From Turicimonas muris (lineage in GTDB: Bacteria; Pseudomonadota; Gammaproteobacteria; Burkholderiales; Burkholderiaceae_F), in the NCBI RefSeq assembly GCF_002221595.1, contig NZ_NHMP01000010.1, positions 22,773 to 86,772 on the forward strand: a stretch of DNA of 64,000 nucleotides, written 5' to 3'. Made by a program: the position numbers and the translations under genes. How positions within the stretch are numbered: position 1 is the first letter of the stretch; each line of letters starts with the position of its first letter. Of the stretch, positions 43,055 through 52,742 are shown piece by piece. The notes below the pieces were generated by a model, which saw only the letters and a list, made by a program, of their open reading frames with translations, ran no database searches and had not been told where the DNA came from.

Positions 43055-44296
43055 TTAGCTAGCTAACTGCGAATCGCTATCCATTTTTTCTGTACCGAGA
43101 GTGCCTTCGAGTTTGGAAACTACTAAGGCAGTAAGGTTATCACCGAGGACGTTAACAGAAGTTCTGATCATATCGAGAATTCTATCAACACCAGCGATCA
43201 AGGCAACGGCTTCAAGAGGAATACCAACTTCTGTAAAGACCAAGGTTGTCATGATCAAACCGGCTCCCGGAACACCTGCTGTACCGACAGCTGCAAGAAC
43301 ACCCATGAGTACAATTTCAAACTGTTGAGTCATTGTAAGATCGATGCCGAAAACCTGAGCAGCGAATACAGCGGTTACGCCCATGTAAATGGAAGTACCG
43401 TTCATGTTGATGGTGTTTCCAAGAGGAATAACGAAAGAGGCAATTGCCTTGGAAGAACCTAATTGTCTTGTACTTTCAAGGTTGATAGCCAAAGCGGCGG
43501 CAGAAGAGCAGGTGGTAAAAGCGATTAACCATGGTTCAAAAACCCCTTTTAAGAATTTTGAAATGCTCATGCCGATCAACTTGACCAAAGGCAAGTAGGT
43601 AATAACGACAAAAATTACAGTAGCGATAAATGCGCAAAGGATTAATTTTCCGAGAGGCAACAAAACTGCCAATCCGTGTTTAGTAACTGTGTAAGAGATA
43701 AGGCCAAACACACCGATAGGAGCATAAAGCATTACATAGTTAGTCATGCGGATCATGACATCGCCGACTTTTTGGAAAAAGTCTGTCAGCATCTTAGCTG
43801 GTTCGCCCATAACGGAAATACAGAAACCAAAAAAGATGGAGAAGAAAATTACCTGAAGCATATTGCCTTTACCAAAGGCATCGATAGGATTGATTGGAAC
43901 AATTTCCATCAAAACTTTAGAAAGTGGAGGTGGAGTTGCAGATTTTGCCTTGAGTCCTTCAACGGAAATTGAAAGACCAAGTCCCGGATCCATAAAGTTT
44001 GCAACAATCAAACCAATAGTAACAGCCACTGCCGTTGTAATAGCAAAGATTAAAATTGTTTTTACAGCAATTGATCCGATCTTACTTGCATCACCAAGTC
44101 CGGCAGCACCGGCGATCAAAGTGGCTATAACAAGAGGAACTACTACCATTCGAATCAATCGAATGAAAAGTTGACCGAGGGGTTGAAGCCAAGTAGTGGC
44201 AAATTCTGTAGAAACCATGGTACCCACAATGACACCGAGCACCAGACCGTACATCATTTGCATTGGCAGACCAAACCAAAATGATTTCTTAGCCAT
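43055..44296 (-). CDS. Dicarboxylate/amino-acid:cation symporter (DAACS family)
   Basis: An inner-membrane Na+/H+-coupled carrier of about 413 residues in the GltP/GltT/DctA family, expected to import glutamate, aspartate or C4 dicarboxylates. Family features: FIRLIRMVVVPLV, the serine-rich hairpin TTCSSAAALAINLEST and the unwound TM7 motif NTINMNGTSIYMGV. The usual NMDGT is NMNGT here, changing a conserved Asp near the sodium site. A start at ATG 44296 (MAKKSFWFG) is preferred. It sits beside a long AT-rich gap that holds its promoter. Confidence 0.88.
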   Translation of the reverse strand: MAKKSFWFGLPMQMMYGLVLGVIVGTMVSTEFATTWLQPLGQLFIRLIRMVVVPLVIATLIAGAAGLGDASKIGSIAVKTILIFAITTAVAVTIGLIVANFMDPGLGLSISVEGLKAKSATPPPLSKVLMEIVPINPIDAFGKGNMLQVIFFSIFFGFCISVMGEPAKMLTDFFQKVGDVMIRMTNYVMLYAPIGVFGLISYTVTKHGLAVLLPLGKLILCAFIATVIFVVITYLPLVKLIGMSISKFLKGVFEPWLIAFTTCSSAAALAINLESTRQLGSSKAIASFVIPLGNTINMNGTSIYMGVTAVFAAQVFGIDLTMTQQFEIVLMGVLAAVGTAGVPGAGLIMTTLVFTEVGIPLEAVALIAGVDRILDMIRTSVNVLGDNLTALVVSKLEGTLGTEKMDSDSQLAS

Positions 44297-45986
44297 AATT
44301 TTCTCCAATAGGGTTTATCACGAATAATTGTAATTTTCTTTACAACTAGTAACTATGATAAATCTATTTCAGTGTGATTACTTATTTTTGGTGAGAAAAA
44401 CGCAAAAGGGTTCTTATTAATTTGAATTAACTACAAAGTCAGTTGTATAAAAACTACTACTAGATAAAAGAATTTCACTTCATGAAATAATTATCTCTAT
44501 TTGGAAACGAAACTGATTCTTAAATAAGCTTTTTATCAACGAAAATAGGATGCAAAAGTGCCAAAAAGCTTATGAAAATTAGAACAAATATTTGTATAAA
44601 CCAATTGGGTACCAAAGGTTTTTTTGATTTTTATAGAAAATTAGACAAAAAATAAAACGAAAGTATCTTAAGAGTTTAATAAGAGGCTTAATTAACGCAT
44701 GTAAATTCTTTATTTTATTGCTGTAAAAATTGAAAGGCAGGATATGAACAGAAGTGAAAATTTTTAGCCGATATTTTGAAAGAATTTAAGAAGATTGCTA
44801 AAAGCAAGAAAGGTTTTCAATTATTCTGAGAGTTATTAAAAATTTGAATGGAGAACTAATCAGCCTAGGAGAATACAACCAAATTTTATATTTTGAGATG
44901 TTTTAAAAAAAACAGTTGAATATTTTTAATATATTTAAAAATTTTTATATTTTTTTTTGAAGCTATAAAAAGAAGAAAAAGATAAAAATAAAGCCATTTT
45001 TGGGCCTAAATATAACTCAACATAATAATAGTTATGTTGAGTTAATGGTAATTTTGAGGAAATTTTCTTCTTAGTAGCTTCATACTTGTTTCTTTTAATT
45101 TCCTTCTCATAAATTTATAAGCTGTTCTGAATTATTTTTATTTCTCTTATAAATCTCTTCTCTTTATTTATGAGGATTGTTTTGACAATATTTATTTTAG
45201 GTTTCTTCTCTGTTATTTATTATTTAATCGTTAATAAAGATTGTTTTCAATACTCAAATTATTCTTAGGTTATATTTAAAGATTTTGTTGAAATATTAAG
45301 TAATGAGTATATCTAATGTAATAAAAATTATTATTTATAGATTAGATTAGTTTATATTTAACTAGTTTTAGTAATTCTAATCATTTTAATTAATTTTTAA
45401 AAGATTTTAATTAAATCTAATTATCAATAAATGTTTTGTTATTTACTCTAATTGATGTCATGACAATGAATCAAATCAAAATTTCATTAGGTATTTCCTA
45501 TTGGCTGAGTTGTTTTTGTTCTATAGAAAAGAAAATGTTTTAAAAACAATAAATTATTGTATTAATCTAAAGGAAAGGTGCAGAATTGTGGATATAATTA
45601 ATAATTCTTTTAAAAACATTAAGATATATGATTTTAATAGAATTGATCTATGAAAATTACTAGTCTGCCCCCTATTCTTTTCCTATTTGTTTGTTAAAAA
45701 TATTTATCTTAAATTAAGTATTTTAGGTAATCAAATAAAACTTATAAATAACATTAATATTAAGAATAAATAGAGATTAAATAGAATGCATATTTTTTAT
45801 AATATTTCAAATTTCAAAAGATAAAATCATTACATATTTATTTTATATATTGCCAAAATACTTATTGTTATTATTTTAAATTTATATATTCACTATATAT
45901 TGACGTATCGTAATCACTTATCAGATTGAATCTTACTTTTAAAGGTAATTTTCTATAATTAATAAAACTCAATTCCCAAAACAAAA
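44297..45986. other. 1.7-kb strongly AT-rich gene desert
   Basis: No supported gene lies between the symporter and the DUF554 gene. The stretch is far richer in A+T than the rest of the window, with many homopolymer runs. One perfect 12-bp inverted repeat, AACTCAACATAA-TAATAG-TTATGTTGAGTT, occurs at 45014-45043. Hydrophobic mini-ORFs appear but look like chance products of TTT/ATT/TTA codons. It may be a decayed island or silenced foreign DNA. Confidence 0.6.
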
Positions 45987-46712
45987 ATGTTTGGACTCGG
46001 TACTATTATTAATATTTTTGCCATTGTTTGTGGCGGCGTACTTGGTACGTTTTTCGGGAAGCATTTATCAAAAGAAAATCAAAATGCGCTGATTTCTGCA
46101 TGCGGACTTTGTACTCTTTTTATAGGAATTGCCGGATGCCTTGAACAAATGCTTAAGGTTGAAGGACCTCACCTTTCCTCTTCCGGCGTCATGGTGATTA
46201 TTCTGAGTTATGCTATTGGAACGTTAATTGGAACGATTGGCAAGCTTGAAGAAAAAATTGAGAAATTTGGAGAGTTTCTGAAAGCTAAAGCTAACAGACA
46301 AAACGACAATAACTTCATAACTGCTTTTGTCGTTTCCTCTTTGACGGTTTGTATTGGTGCAATGGCAGTTGTCGGCGCAATTCAAGACGGAATTAATCAA
46401 GACATATCCATCTTACTGGCGAAATCGGTATTAGATTTCGTCATTATTTTAATTTTGACTGCGTCTCTCGGTATTGGCTGTGCCTTCTCAGCAATTCCCG
46501 TAGGAATTTTTCAAGGCTCTATTACGCTTCTTGCAGTTTTTATAGAACCGGTATTGACTTCCAAGGCGCTTGATTATCTATCAATGACCGGATCTATTTT
46601 GATTTTTTGCGTTGGAGTGAATCTAATTTTTGGTAAAAAGTTCGAAGTTGCAAATATGCTTCCCGTTCTTCTAGTGGCCGTTCTTTTTGCCTATCTTCCT
46701 TGGTTTAATTAG
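45987..46712 (+). CDS. DUF554 membrane protein
   Basis: A 241-residue protein with six to seven predicted spans, matching the DUF554 family (YqgA of E. coli): MFGLGTIINIFAIVCGGVLG, SLTVCIGAMAVVGAIQDGI and FQGSITLLAVFIEPVLT. Family function is unknown; transport is likely. No clear ribosome binding site precedes the ATG. It overlaps the convergent EamA gene by 4 bp. Confidence 0.88.
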   Translation: MFGLGTIINIFAIVCGGVLGTFFGKHLSKENQNALISACGLCTLFIGIAGCLEQMLKVEGPHLSSSGVMVIILSYAIGTLIGTIGKLEEKIEKFGEFLKAKANRQNDNNFITAFVVSSLTVCIGAMAVVGAIQDGINQDISILLAKSVLDFVIILILTASLGIGCAFSAIPVGIFQGSITLLAVFIEPVLTSKALDYLSMTGSILIFCVGVNLIFGKKFEVANMLPVLLVAVLFAYLPWFN

Positions 46713-47614
46713 ATGGTCTTTCTCGGCTGAGTTTTTTGGGGCCAAGCTAGGATAATCATGTTAGCGACAATAGCAGTTCCGCCGATAAGTTCATAAGTAT
46801 TAAAAGACGAATTCAAGAAAATAACGGATAAGAGAACTGCTGAGAACGGTTCAAAGGAGCCAAGGATTGCCGAAATGGACGGAAGAACAAATTCCGTACT
46901 TTTCAGATAACACCAGAAAGCCGCTACTGTGCCGAAAAGAACGATCTGGGCATAAGCAAGAATGGCCGGAATTGTCCACTGTGCATTGTCATTGAACGGA
47001 GAGGTAAAACACATAGCAATTAAACCACCGATTAGCATTCCCCAGCCGACAACAAAAGAAACCCCTGCTCTTTCAATAACTTGCTTTGGCTGAACAGTAC
47101 AAAAAGCACCGAACGCTGCAGATGCTAAGCCCCAAAGCACACCTGCCCAAGACAAGTCAAAAATTTGAAAATTCCCTTTTGAAACAAGAAGAAAAACACC
47201 TACCAACGCTAATGCTAAGCAGATAATTTCTTTGAGGCTCGGTTTTCTTCCTTTTGTTAGAACGAAATAAAAAATAATGAATAACGGCCCAAAGCCAACC
47301 ATGATGGCAGCAGTTCCGGCATTACTTACGGAAATCGCTTTAAAGAAAGTCCACTGAATCAGAAGAACCCCAATCCCGTATACAACAACATCTCTTAAGT
47401 TTCTAAAATCTTTAAAAGGAGCAAAAATATTACTTTTGGTGGAAATTGCATAAAGCAATAAAAGGCAAACGCCTGAGCCGAAAAGTCTAAGTGTGGTTAG
47501 GTCTGACGAAACAAAACCACAAGAATTGAATAAGTATTGAGCGCAGACGGCCATAGAGCCCCAGCACCAGCCGGCAAAAGAAGCAAGAAGAACGCCTTTT
47601 AAAGAATTAGACAT
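46709..47614 (-). CDS. EamA-family (DMT) transporter
   Basis: A 301-residue inner-membrane protein with ten predicted spans in two EamA repeats (GWCWGSMAVCAQYLF in the first; WAGVLWGLASAAFGAFCTV in the second), followed by FEPFSAVLLSVIFLNSSFNT. Members export amino acids or metabolites; the substrate is not visible. It lies 61 bp downstream of a same-strand LysR gene and may be co-transcribed with it. Confidence 0.9.
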   Translation of the reverse strand: MSNSLKGVLLASFAGWCWGSMAVCAQYLFNSCGFVSSDLTTLRLFGSGVCLLLLYAISTKSNIFAPFKDFRNLRDVVVYGIGVLLIQWTFFKAISVSNAGTAAIMVGFGPLFIIFYFVLTKGRKPSLKEIICLALALVGVFLLVSKGNFQIFDLSWAGVLWGLASAAFGAFCTVQPKQVIERAGVSFVVGWGMLIGGLIAMCFTSPFNDNAQWTIPAILAYAQIVLFGTVAAFWCYLKSTEFVLPSISAILGSFEPFSAVLLSVIFLNSSFNTYELIGGTAIVANMIILAWPQKTQPRKTI

Positions 47615-47674
47615 ATATTGTTTTTATTAATCTTGTATTAGTCTGAAAAACAAATGATTATTGAGATCGGATGT

Positions 47675-48703
47675 TTATTGATTTAATTCCTTACGCCATC
47701 CGAACGGAAGATAAATTCCGGGAAGATTTTCAGAAGGGATCTGGAGCCTTTTATACCAATAAATCCAGTGGTCTCGTCCGGGACGTGTATACCAATCTCG
47801 TATCATCTCTATGATATCTTGCACAATTCTTTCGTTTTTGTTTTCTTTTCGGCAAGCAATAGAAATTGGCCAAGGAGGACGGTGCCAGCCCGTCAAAATC
47901 GGAAAAACTTCTTCTGACTCAAGCTCTTCATCAACGAAACTTGCTCCGATGTCGATTGCAATGCCCTCTCCTTGGATCAGCATTCTTTTACAGACAGAGG
48001 CATCGCCAAGAAATACCTGAGAGTAAGAACTTAAATCAATGCTGTGCTGGCCGTTTTCTAGAATTGGATAATAGGAGCCGTTGGACATCTGTCTCATGAG
48101 AATAGTGTGATTTTTCAGCTCTTCAATGTTTTTGGGGATACCAAATCTTTTCTTATATTTTTTTGACGCCATTGGAAAGGTAAATTGATATCCGCTCGGA
48201 ACCCAAAATAATTCTTCATGCTTTGGTCGATACCCAAACCAAGCGATGTCTGCTGCTCCGCTAAGTAACCCGGTTTCCCCGCAATCCGATGTAAATTGGA
48301 GCTGAAGGTTTGGATACTTTGTCCTGCAAATATGAGTCAAAGAATTAATAAACTTGGTGCCGTCTGAATTCACCGGAAAACTGACGGTTAAAGAGTATTC
48401 CAAATTCTTTCTAACGCCGGTTCCCTTAATAAATTCTGGACTGCTGATAAATTTCCAATTGCACAGAAGTCGTTGAACGTAGGGCATGAGCTTCTTCACT
48501 TCCCATGTTAAGAGAGCCGGTTTTTTCGAGCGATCTAGGATGGTATACCCCAGTTCCTCTTCTAACTGATTTATTAGTTTTGAGGCTCTGGACAAAGGAA
48601 TGTCTAAAGATTTTGCGGCATCAGTTAAGTTACCGGTTTTATTGATTTCCGATAACAGTTGCCAAACTTTTAAGTTCTCTTTTACATTCACTTCTGCCCC
48701 CAA
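47675..48703 (-). CDS. LysR-family transcription regulator
   Basis: A 342-residue LysR-type protein: winged HTH (VWQLLSEINKTGNLTDAAKS) and a substrate-binding-like effector domain with a longer than usual C-terminal end (YTRPGRDHWIYWYKRLQIPS). It lies between the isoaspartyl dipeptidase operon and the EamA gene, same strand, separated from the former by a terminator. E. coli iadA also neighbours a LysR gene (yjiE), but equivalence is not shown. Confidence 0.85.
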   Translation of the reverse strand: MGAEVNVKENLKVWQLLSEINKTGNLTDAAKSLDIPLSRASKLINQLEEELGYTILDRSKKPALLTWEVKKLMPYVQRLLCNWKFISSPEFIKGTGVRKNLEYSLTVSFPVNSDGTKFINSLTHICRTKYPNLQLQFTSDCGETGLLSGAADIAWFGYRPKHEELFWVPSGYQFTFPMASKKYKKRFGIPKNIEELKNHTILMRQMSNGSYYPILENGQHSIDLSSYSQVFLGDASVCKRMLIQGEGIAIDIGASFVDEELESEEVFPILTGWHRPPWPISIACRKENKNERIVQDIIEMIRDWYTRPGRDHWIYWYKRLQIPSENLPGIYLPFGWRKELNQ

Positions 48704-48723
48704 CGTTTAGCGCAATTATAAAA

Positions 48724-48747
48724 AAACGGACCCCGAAGGATCCGTTT
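48724..48747 (-). terminator. Terminator of the yjiH-yjiG-iadA operon
   Basis: AAACGGA and TCCGTTT form the stem around CCCCGAAGGA; on the minus strand seven or more T follow. Confidence 0.85.
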
Positions 48748-48767
48748 AGCAATTAACTCAAAGAGTT

Positions 48768-49913
48768 CTAGACTTCAAAAGTACCTTTGACGATAACCTT
48801 AGAGTCTTTCATGACTTGTCTGCCTTTCATGAACAGATGAACCGGTTGGTGTTCAGCGTTCATAACAAGCAAGTCTGCATCTTTACCTGCTTCCAAAGTA
48901 CCTTTGTTTTCTAAGCAAAGGGCTGTAGCAATTGTTCTTGTGAGAGGCAGGAGGGCCTTTTCAAGACCAATCTTCTTAGCCAACTTCTGGAGGATAAGCA
49001 AGTTGTCAGATACCTTGCAAACTGCTAAGCCAACCATTTCACCCTTTTCATCAAATCTTGGCATGGAGCCATGACCGTCAGAAGAGAAAGTGATTCGGTC
49101 GATTGGAGCACCGTTTTCGAGAGCCATTACAAAGGCGTCAGAGGCATCGCCCATGTAATTTCCGCCGCTGGTTGTGATATCAATATATCCGCCGGCTTTG
49201 GTAAACTCAATAGCTTGTTCGAAAACAACCTTATGGCGACCTACGTGTGTCGGACGAATATGCTTAATAGGCATTCCCATCTTTACGCATTCCATAAATG
49301 CAGGGAATGCGATTGGCAGATCTCCTAAGTGTACATGCAAGTAAGAATCGTGACCGCAAATCATGCCGCCTACTCGGCAATCAGAAAGAACACGAAGAAC
49401 TTCTTGAGTTGTTGGGAATGAGCAGCGATGGTCTCCCATTGCAATCTTCACACCCAAGCATTCCGGAATTGTCAGAAGATCCTTACGAACATCACCGGTA
49501 ACGGTAGTCGGAGGATAGCGATAGTTTGAGGTCCACATCCAGCCAGAGGCACCTTCCTTTGTTAAAGCTCTTACTTTAGCCATAAGGGCTTCGATAGGAC
49601 GAGTTTCACTGTCGGTGCCAGAAACACCGACAAAGGATGTAATACCCGCTTCAACTAATTCAGAAAAATTGAGTTCAGGGGCGCGAGTGACCGTGCCACC
49701 TTCCCCGCCGCCTCCGGTGACGTGGATGTGCTGGTCAATCAAACCTGGGGTAACAATCGCACCTTCTAAATCAACTTCTTCAAGTCCCGGTACTTTAGCG
49801 TCAATATGATTATCGATAGCGATAATCTTTTGTCCTACTACCAAGATGTCTTTACGACCTAAGTGTTCTGGTGCGTAAACTTCTGCGTTTCTAAACAAAT
49901 ATCCGGTTGGCAT
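48768..49913 (-). CDS. iadA: Isoaspartyl dipeptidase
   Basis: A metallo-dependent amidohydrolase that cleaves beta-aspartyl dipeptides left from damaged or digested protein. The 381-residue length and the following features match E. coli IadA: HxH metal site VTPGLIDQHIHVTGGGGEGG, lysine and HR in GVKIAMGDHRCSFP, LLPTHV-like RPTHVGRHK, DITTSGG and SSDGHGSMPRFDE. It is the last gene after yjiH and yjiG, which presumably handle transport of substrate or product. Confidence 0.93.
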   Translation of the reverse strand: MPTGYLFRNAEVYAPEHLGRKDILVVGQKIIAIDNHIDAKVPGLEEVDLEGAIVTPGLIDQHIHVTGGGGEGGTVTRAPELNFSELVEAGITSFVGVSGTDSETRPIEALMAKVRALTKEGASGWMWTSNYRYPPTTVTGDVRKDLLTIPECLGVKIAMGDHRCSFPTTQEVLRVLSDCRVGGMICGHDSYLHVHLGDLPIAFPAFMECVKMGMPIKHIRPTHVGRHKVVFEQAIEFTKAGGYIDITTSGGNYMGDASDAFVMALENGAPIDRITFSSDGHGSMPRFDEKGEMVGLAVCKVSDNLLILQKLAKKIGLEKALLPLTRTIATALCLENKGTLEAGKDADLLVMNAEHQPVHLFMKGRQVMKDSKVIVKGTFEV

Positions 49914-49926
49914 TCAAGACTCCTAA

Positions 49927-50403
49927 TTATGAACCGAGAACGAAAATGTTCATGATCCAAAGAGAGCAAATGGCGATGATCGGAGGAACAGCCATGATCT
50001 TGAGCATGTCAGCACCTTTGATGCCGATAACACCAAGGCAACGACCCATGTACTGAACCTGAGAACCCATCAAATAGATAGCTGGGATGCAGATTGCGAG
50101 TTCCTGACCGTTGATAGCGCCCTTGTCGAACAAAGCAACAGCTACGCCAACGCCACCGCCCATGGACATCCATCCACCGAGCAAAATGGTTGCGGCTTCA
50201 CCGGGAAGACCGAAGATACCCATGACTGGTCCGAGGCCTGTACCGATTAAAGCGAGGAGACCGGACACGTCCAAGATACGAATGATAACGAAAGCCATCA
50301 AAACGTTCGGAATTGTGGAGTGTGTGGCAATGTTCCAGCCTTGAATAGCACCGTTAACGAAAACGTCGGTGACCATTGGTTTAGAGTTTGGACTACTAGA
50401 CAT
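49927..50403 (-). CDS. yjiG: YjiG-family membrane protein
   Basis: A 158-residue membrane protein of the nucleoside-recognition (Gate/SpmB-like) type with about four spans: ATHSTIPNVLMAFVIIRIL, GLPGEAATILLGGWMSMGGG and MLKIMAVPPIIAICSLWIMN. As in E. coli, yjiG lies between yjiH and iadA. YjiG and YjiH probably form one transporter, by analogy to SpmA/SpmB. The link to isoaspartyl peptides is inferred from the operon. Confidence 0.88.
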   Translation of the reverse strand: MSSSPNSKPMVTDVFVNGAIQGWNIATHSTIPNVLMAFVIIRILDVSGLLALIGTGLGPVMGIFGLPGEAATILLGGWMSMGGGVGVAVALFDKGAINGQELAICIPAIYLMGSQVQYMGRCLGVIGIKGADMLKIMAVPPIIAICSLWIMNIFVLGS

Positions 50404-50417
50404 TATCTCTCTCCTTC

Positions 50418-51128
50418 TTATTTCTTAGAACGTAATTGGATTAAACGCATGAGGTTGGCACCACATACCTTACCAACGAGAAGAACGCCTAAGCAAACGC
50501 CCAAGCTTACTGGTACTGCAGGTTTGCCATCAGCGGCTAACAATGTGAAAAGAACTGCGCCGGATGAGAAGAAGTTTGTAATACAAGCATCAGCGGTCAT
50601 CTGGAAAGCAGCAAAGTTATTGATTTCTCTATCTGTAAGAACATTGTCGTCTTTTAACTGACGTGTCAAAGCGGCGCCGCCGTCAGTAGATTGAAGAGAA
50701 GCAATAAGAGCCAAGCCAGCGGATCCCGGAACACCAATCAACGGTCTGAGGATCGGAGTAAGTAATTGACGGCAAGCCTTCAAAGCACCAAAGTGATCGA
50801 AAATGGTGATCATGGCAAGGGCGAACATAACTGTTGGGACCAATGTTAAAGCGAACATAAAGCCGTCAATAGCACCGGAACCGCCTTTACCACGGAAGTT
50901 AGCCATGGCAGTGTGAATACCGTCAGCGTTTTGAGAAACACCGGATACCAGCTTACCAAAGCCGCCATTCAATGTAGTGAAGTCGAAGATACCCCACCAG
51001 TGAGTAGATGCGCAAACACCTGAGAAGAAGACAATAGCGATTGCAAGAGAGATGTAATTACCGATGGTAACCTTCTCACTTCTCCAGCCGTCCATTTCAG
51101 GTTTTGGAGTATTAGCAGTTGAAGCCAT
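50418..51128 (-). CDS. yjiH: YjiH-family membrane protein
   Basis: A 236-residue membrane protein with the nucleoside-recognition domain and about five to six spans; features include GLALIASLQSTDGGAALTRQ and QMTADACITNFFSSGAVLF. It heads the yjiH-yjiG-iadA operon, 14 bp before yjiG. E. coli has the same three-gene set. Substrate unknown. Confidence 0.88.
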   Translation of the reverse strand: MASTANTPKPEMDGWRSEKVTIGNYISLAIAIVFFSGVCASTHWWGIFDFTTLNGGFGKLVSGVSQNADGIHTAMANFRGKGGSGAIDGFMFALTLVPTVMFALAMITIFDHFGALKACRQLLTPILRPLIGVPGSAGLALIASLQSTDGGAALTRQLKDDNVLTDREINNFAAFQMTADACITNFFSSGAVLFTLLAADGKPAVPVSLGVCLGVLLVGKVCGANLMRLIQLRSKK

Positions 51129-51682
51129 ATCAATTCCTGTTAAAAGTAGAGATGAAAAATAGAAGGACTTATTTATATGTGTAATGGAAGAGCCGCAGAA
51201 TGCGATCTATAAGCCCCCCTTACCGATAGCAAAAAATGCTAACAAGTGAATTATGTAAGCTTTAGTACTTATTATCTATTCAGGTTTTATCTAATAGCAT
51301 GAGAAATAACATTTTAAATGTTGAATGATATATACACATCATTCAAAATAAAAATATCTTTATAAAATAAATAGATAAAAAATATTTTAATTTTTCTATA
51401 CTGTTTTATATATTCTTAGTATTAAGCAAATACCCTATAAAAAATTATGCAACTTTCTATTTAGAGAAGTCTTTATCAGGGTTATTTCTTGCGATTTTTC
51501 AGATAGTAAAAGTAGTTTTTGGCATACATAATGAGAAAAGTTGATGCTTTTTCTGCCTTTATCATGAAAGAGCTTATTTGGGATTGATAGAACGGAATCT
51601 AAAGTGGTGATTTGCTAGATAGGTAGCTCTGCACTATCATCTCCGTTCTCACTAATCCTGATTATTAAATAGGAGACTAAAA
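51129..51682. other. AT-rich intergenic region
   Basis: The 554-bp space between divergent yjiH and a small hypothetical gene has no convincing ORF or RNA. It presumably holds both promoters; AGGAGAC before 51683 is the next ribosome binding site. Confidence 0.35.
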
Positions 51683-52045
51683 ATGGGCAGACCTTCTGCA
51701 GATTATTTCAAAGTAGAAGTTCCGGAAGAACAAAAAAACAGAGCGCTTAAGCCGGGTGATGTTTCTTTAAGAACGATAGAAAGAGTTAACGGAGTATTCC
51801 AAGTCACATTCGCATGGTGCGATATGGTAGGAGTCGTTCATGAAAAAGCTTTCAACCGCGGCGACATCTTTACCAATTTTGATTCTGTACTGAAGACATT
51901 TACAGAAACCGGCCTTCCGTTCAATATGAACGCTAAGAAAGAATTCCACGAGAAGCTTTGCCAATTAGCTACCTTCTTGGTAAAGACAGAAGCTCCGGCT
52001 CCTCAGGAAAAGAAATCTGAAGCTCCTGCAGCTGAACAAAAATAA
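51683..52045 (+). CDS. Hypothetical protein with Ala/Pro tail
   Basis: A 120-residue soluble protein behind a good AGGAG site, with its own terminator. The core (about 1-100; VSLRTIERVNGVFQVTFAWC) looks folded and the last 20 residues are a flexible Ala/Pro/Glu/Lys tail. No family recognised and no signal peptide. Confidence 0.65.
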   Translation: MGRPSADYFKVEVPEEQKNRALKPGDVSLRTIERVNGVFQVTFAWCDMVGVVHEKAFNRGDIFTNFDSVLKTFTETGLPFNMNAKKEFHEKLCQLATFLVKTEAPAPQEKKSEAPAAEQK

Positions 52046-52074
52046 TCTCTGCTCAGATTAAGAGATTTTCTTTA

Positions 52075-52112
52075 AAAAGGCCAATCACTTCTCATCGTGC
52101 TTGGCCTTTTCT
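52075..52112 (+). terminator. Terminator before the NlpC/P60 gene
   Basis: AAAAGGCCAA (52075-52084) pairs with TTGGCCTTTT (52101-52110). Confidence 0.85.
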
Positions 52113-52139
52113 GCTGTTTCTCCCGATTATAATTTCTGA

Positions 52140-52658
52140 ATGCATGAAGTTTTGTCAAAAAGTTACCAGCAGAAAGTATTATGTATTGCAAGGTTAGTTA
52201 TTCTCTCCTTGCTCTTTTTGCTTCAGGCTGGCTGTTCTATTTTTAATTCTTCCACCATTTCCGGTTATGTACCGGTAGAGTACGATGGGACTCCCGGATC
52301 GAATGTTCTCGAGACAGCAATGTCGCAAATCGGAAAAAAATATTCTTACGGCAAAGCTTCTCCCTCTCAAGGATTTGACTGTTCTGGCCTCATTTACTGG
52401 GCTTATCAGTCTCACGGCATTGCTGTCCCCAGACGAACCCAAGATCAATCAAAAGCCGGGATAAGAATAAAAAAAGCTGACGCAAAATTGGGAGATATAG
52501 TGGTTTTTAAAATCGGTAGACGCCTTCATACTGGCCTCGTTGCTGATAAAGGTCGTTTCTTGCATGCGCCCTCTTCCGGTTCTCACGTCCGTTTGGAGTC
52601 AATGAACGGCGTCTACTGGAAACCTCGGGTGGTTGGTTTCCGCCGAATCATCTATTAA
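52140..52658 (+). CDS. NlpC/P60 cell-wall hydrolase lipoprotein
   Basis: A 172-residue lipoprotein peptidase that cuts peptidoglycan stem peptides. A signal peptide ends in the lipobox LLQAGC (lipidated C32). The NlpC/P60 domain shows catalytic C81 in GFDCSGLIYWA, H130 in RLHTGLV and a polar third residue at H142 in FLHAPSSG. The size and domain match E. coli Spr (MepS) and NlpC. Monocistronic. Confidence 0.92.
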   Translation: MHEVLSKSYQQKVLCIARLVILSLLFLLQAGCSIFNSSTISGYVPVEYDGTPGSNVLETAMSQIGKKYSYGKASPSQGFDCSGLIYWAYQSHGIAVPRRTQDQSKAGIRIKKADAKLGDIVVFKIGRRLHTGLVADKGRFLHAPSSGSHVRLESMNGVYWKPRVVGFRRIIY

Positions 52659-52742
52659 AAATATAATAATTTTTAGCTTTTTTACATAACTAGTTTGATA
52701 TTTTTGATCTACTTAGCTGAATACCTAACTCAAGGAAAAAAT

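Noticed and set aside
45170..45268. 32-residue hydrophobic ORF starting RIVLTIFILGFFSV in the AT-rich desert
   Set aside because: It has no ribosome binding site, and hydrophobic ORFs arise readily by chance where TTT, ATT and TTA dominate.
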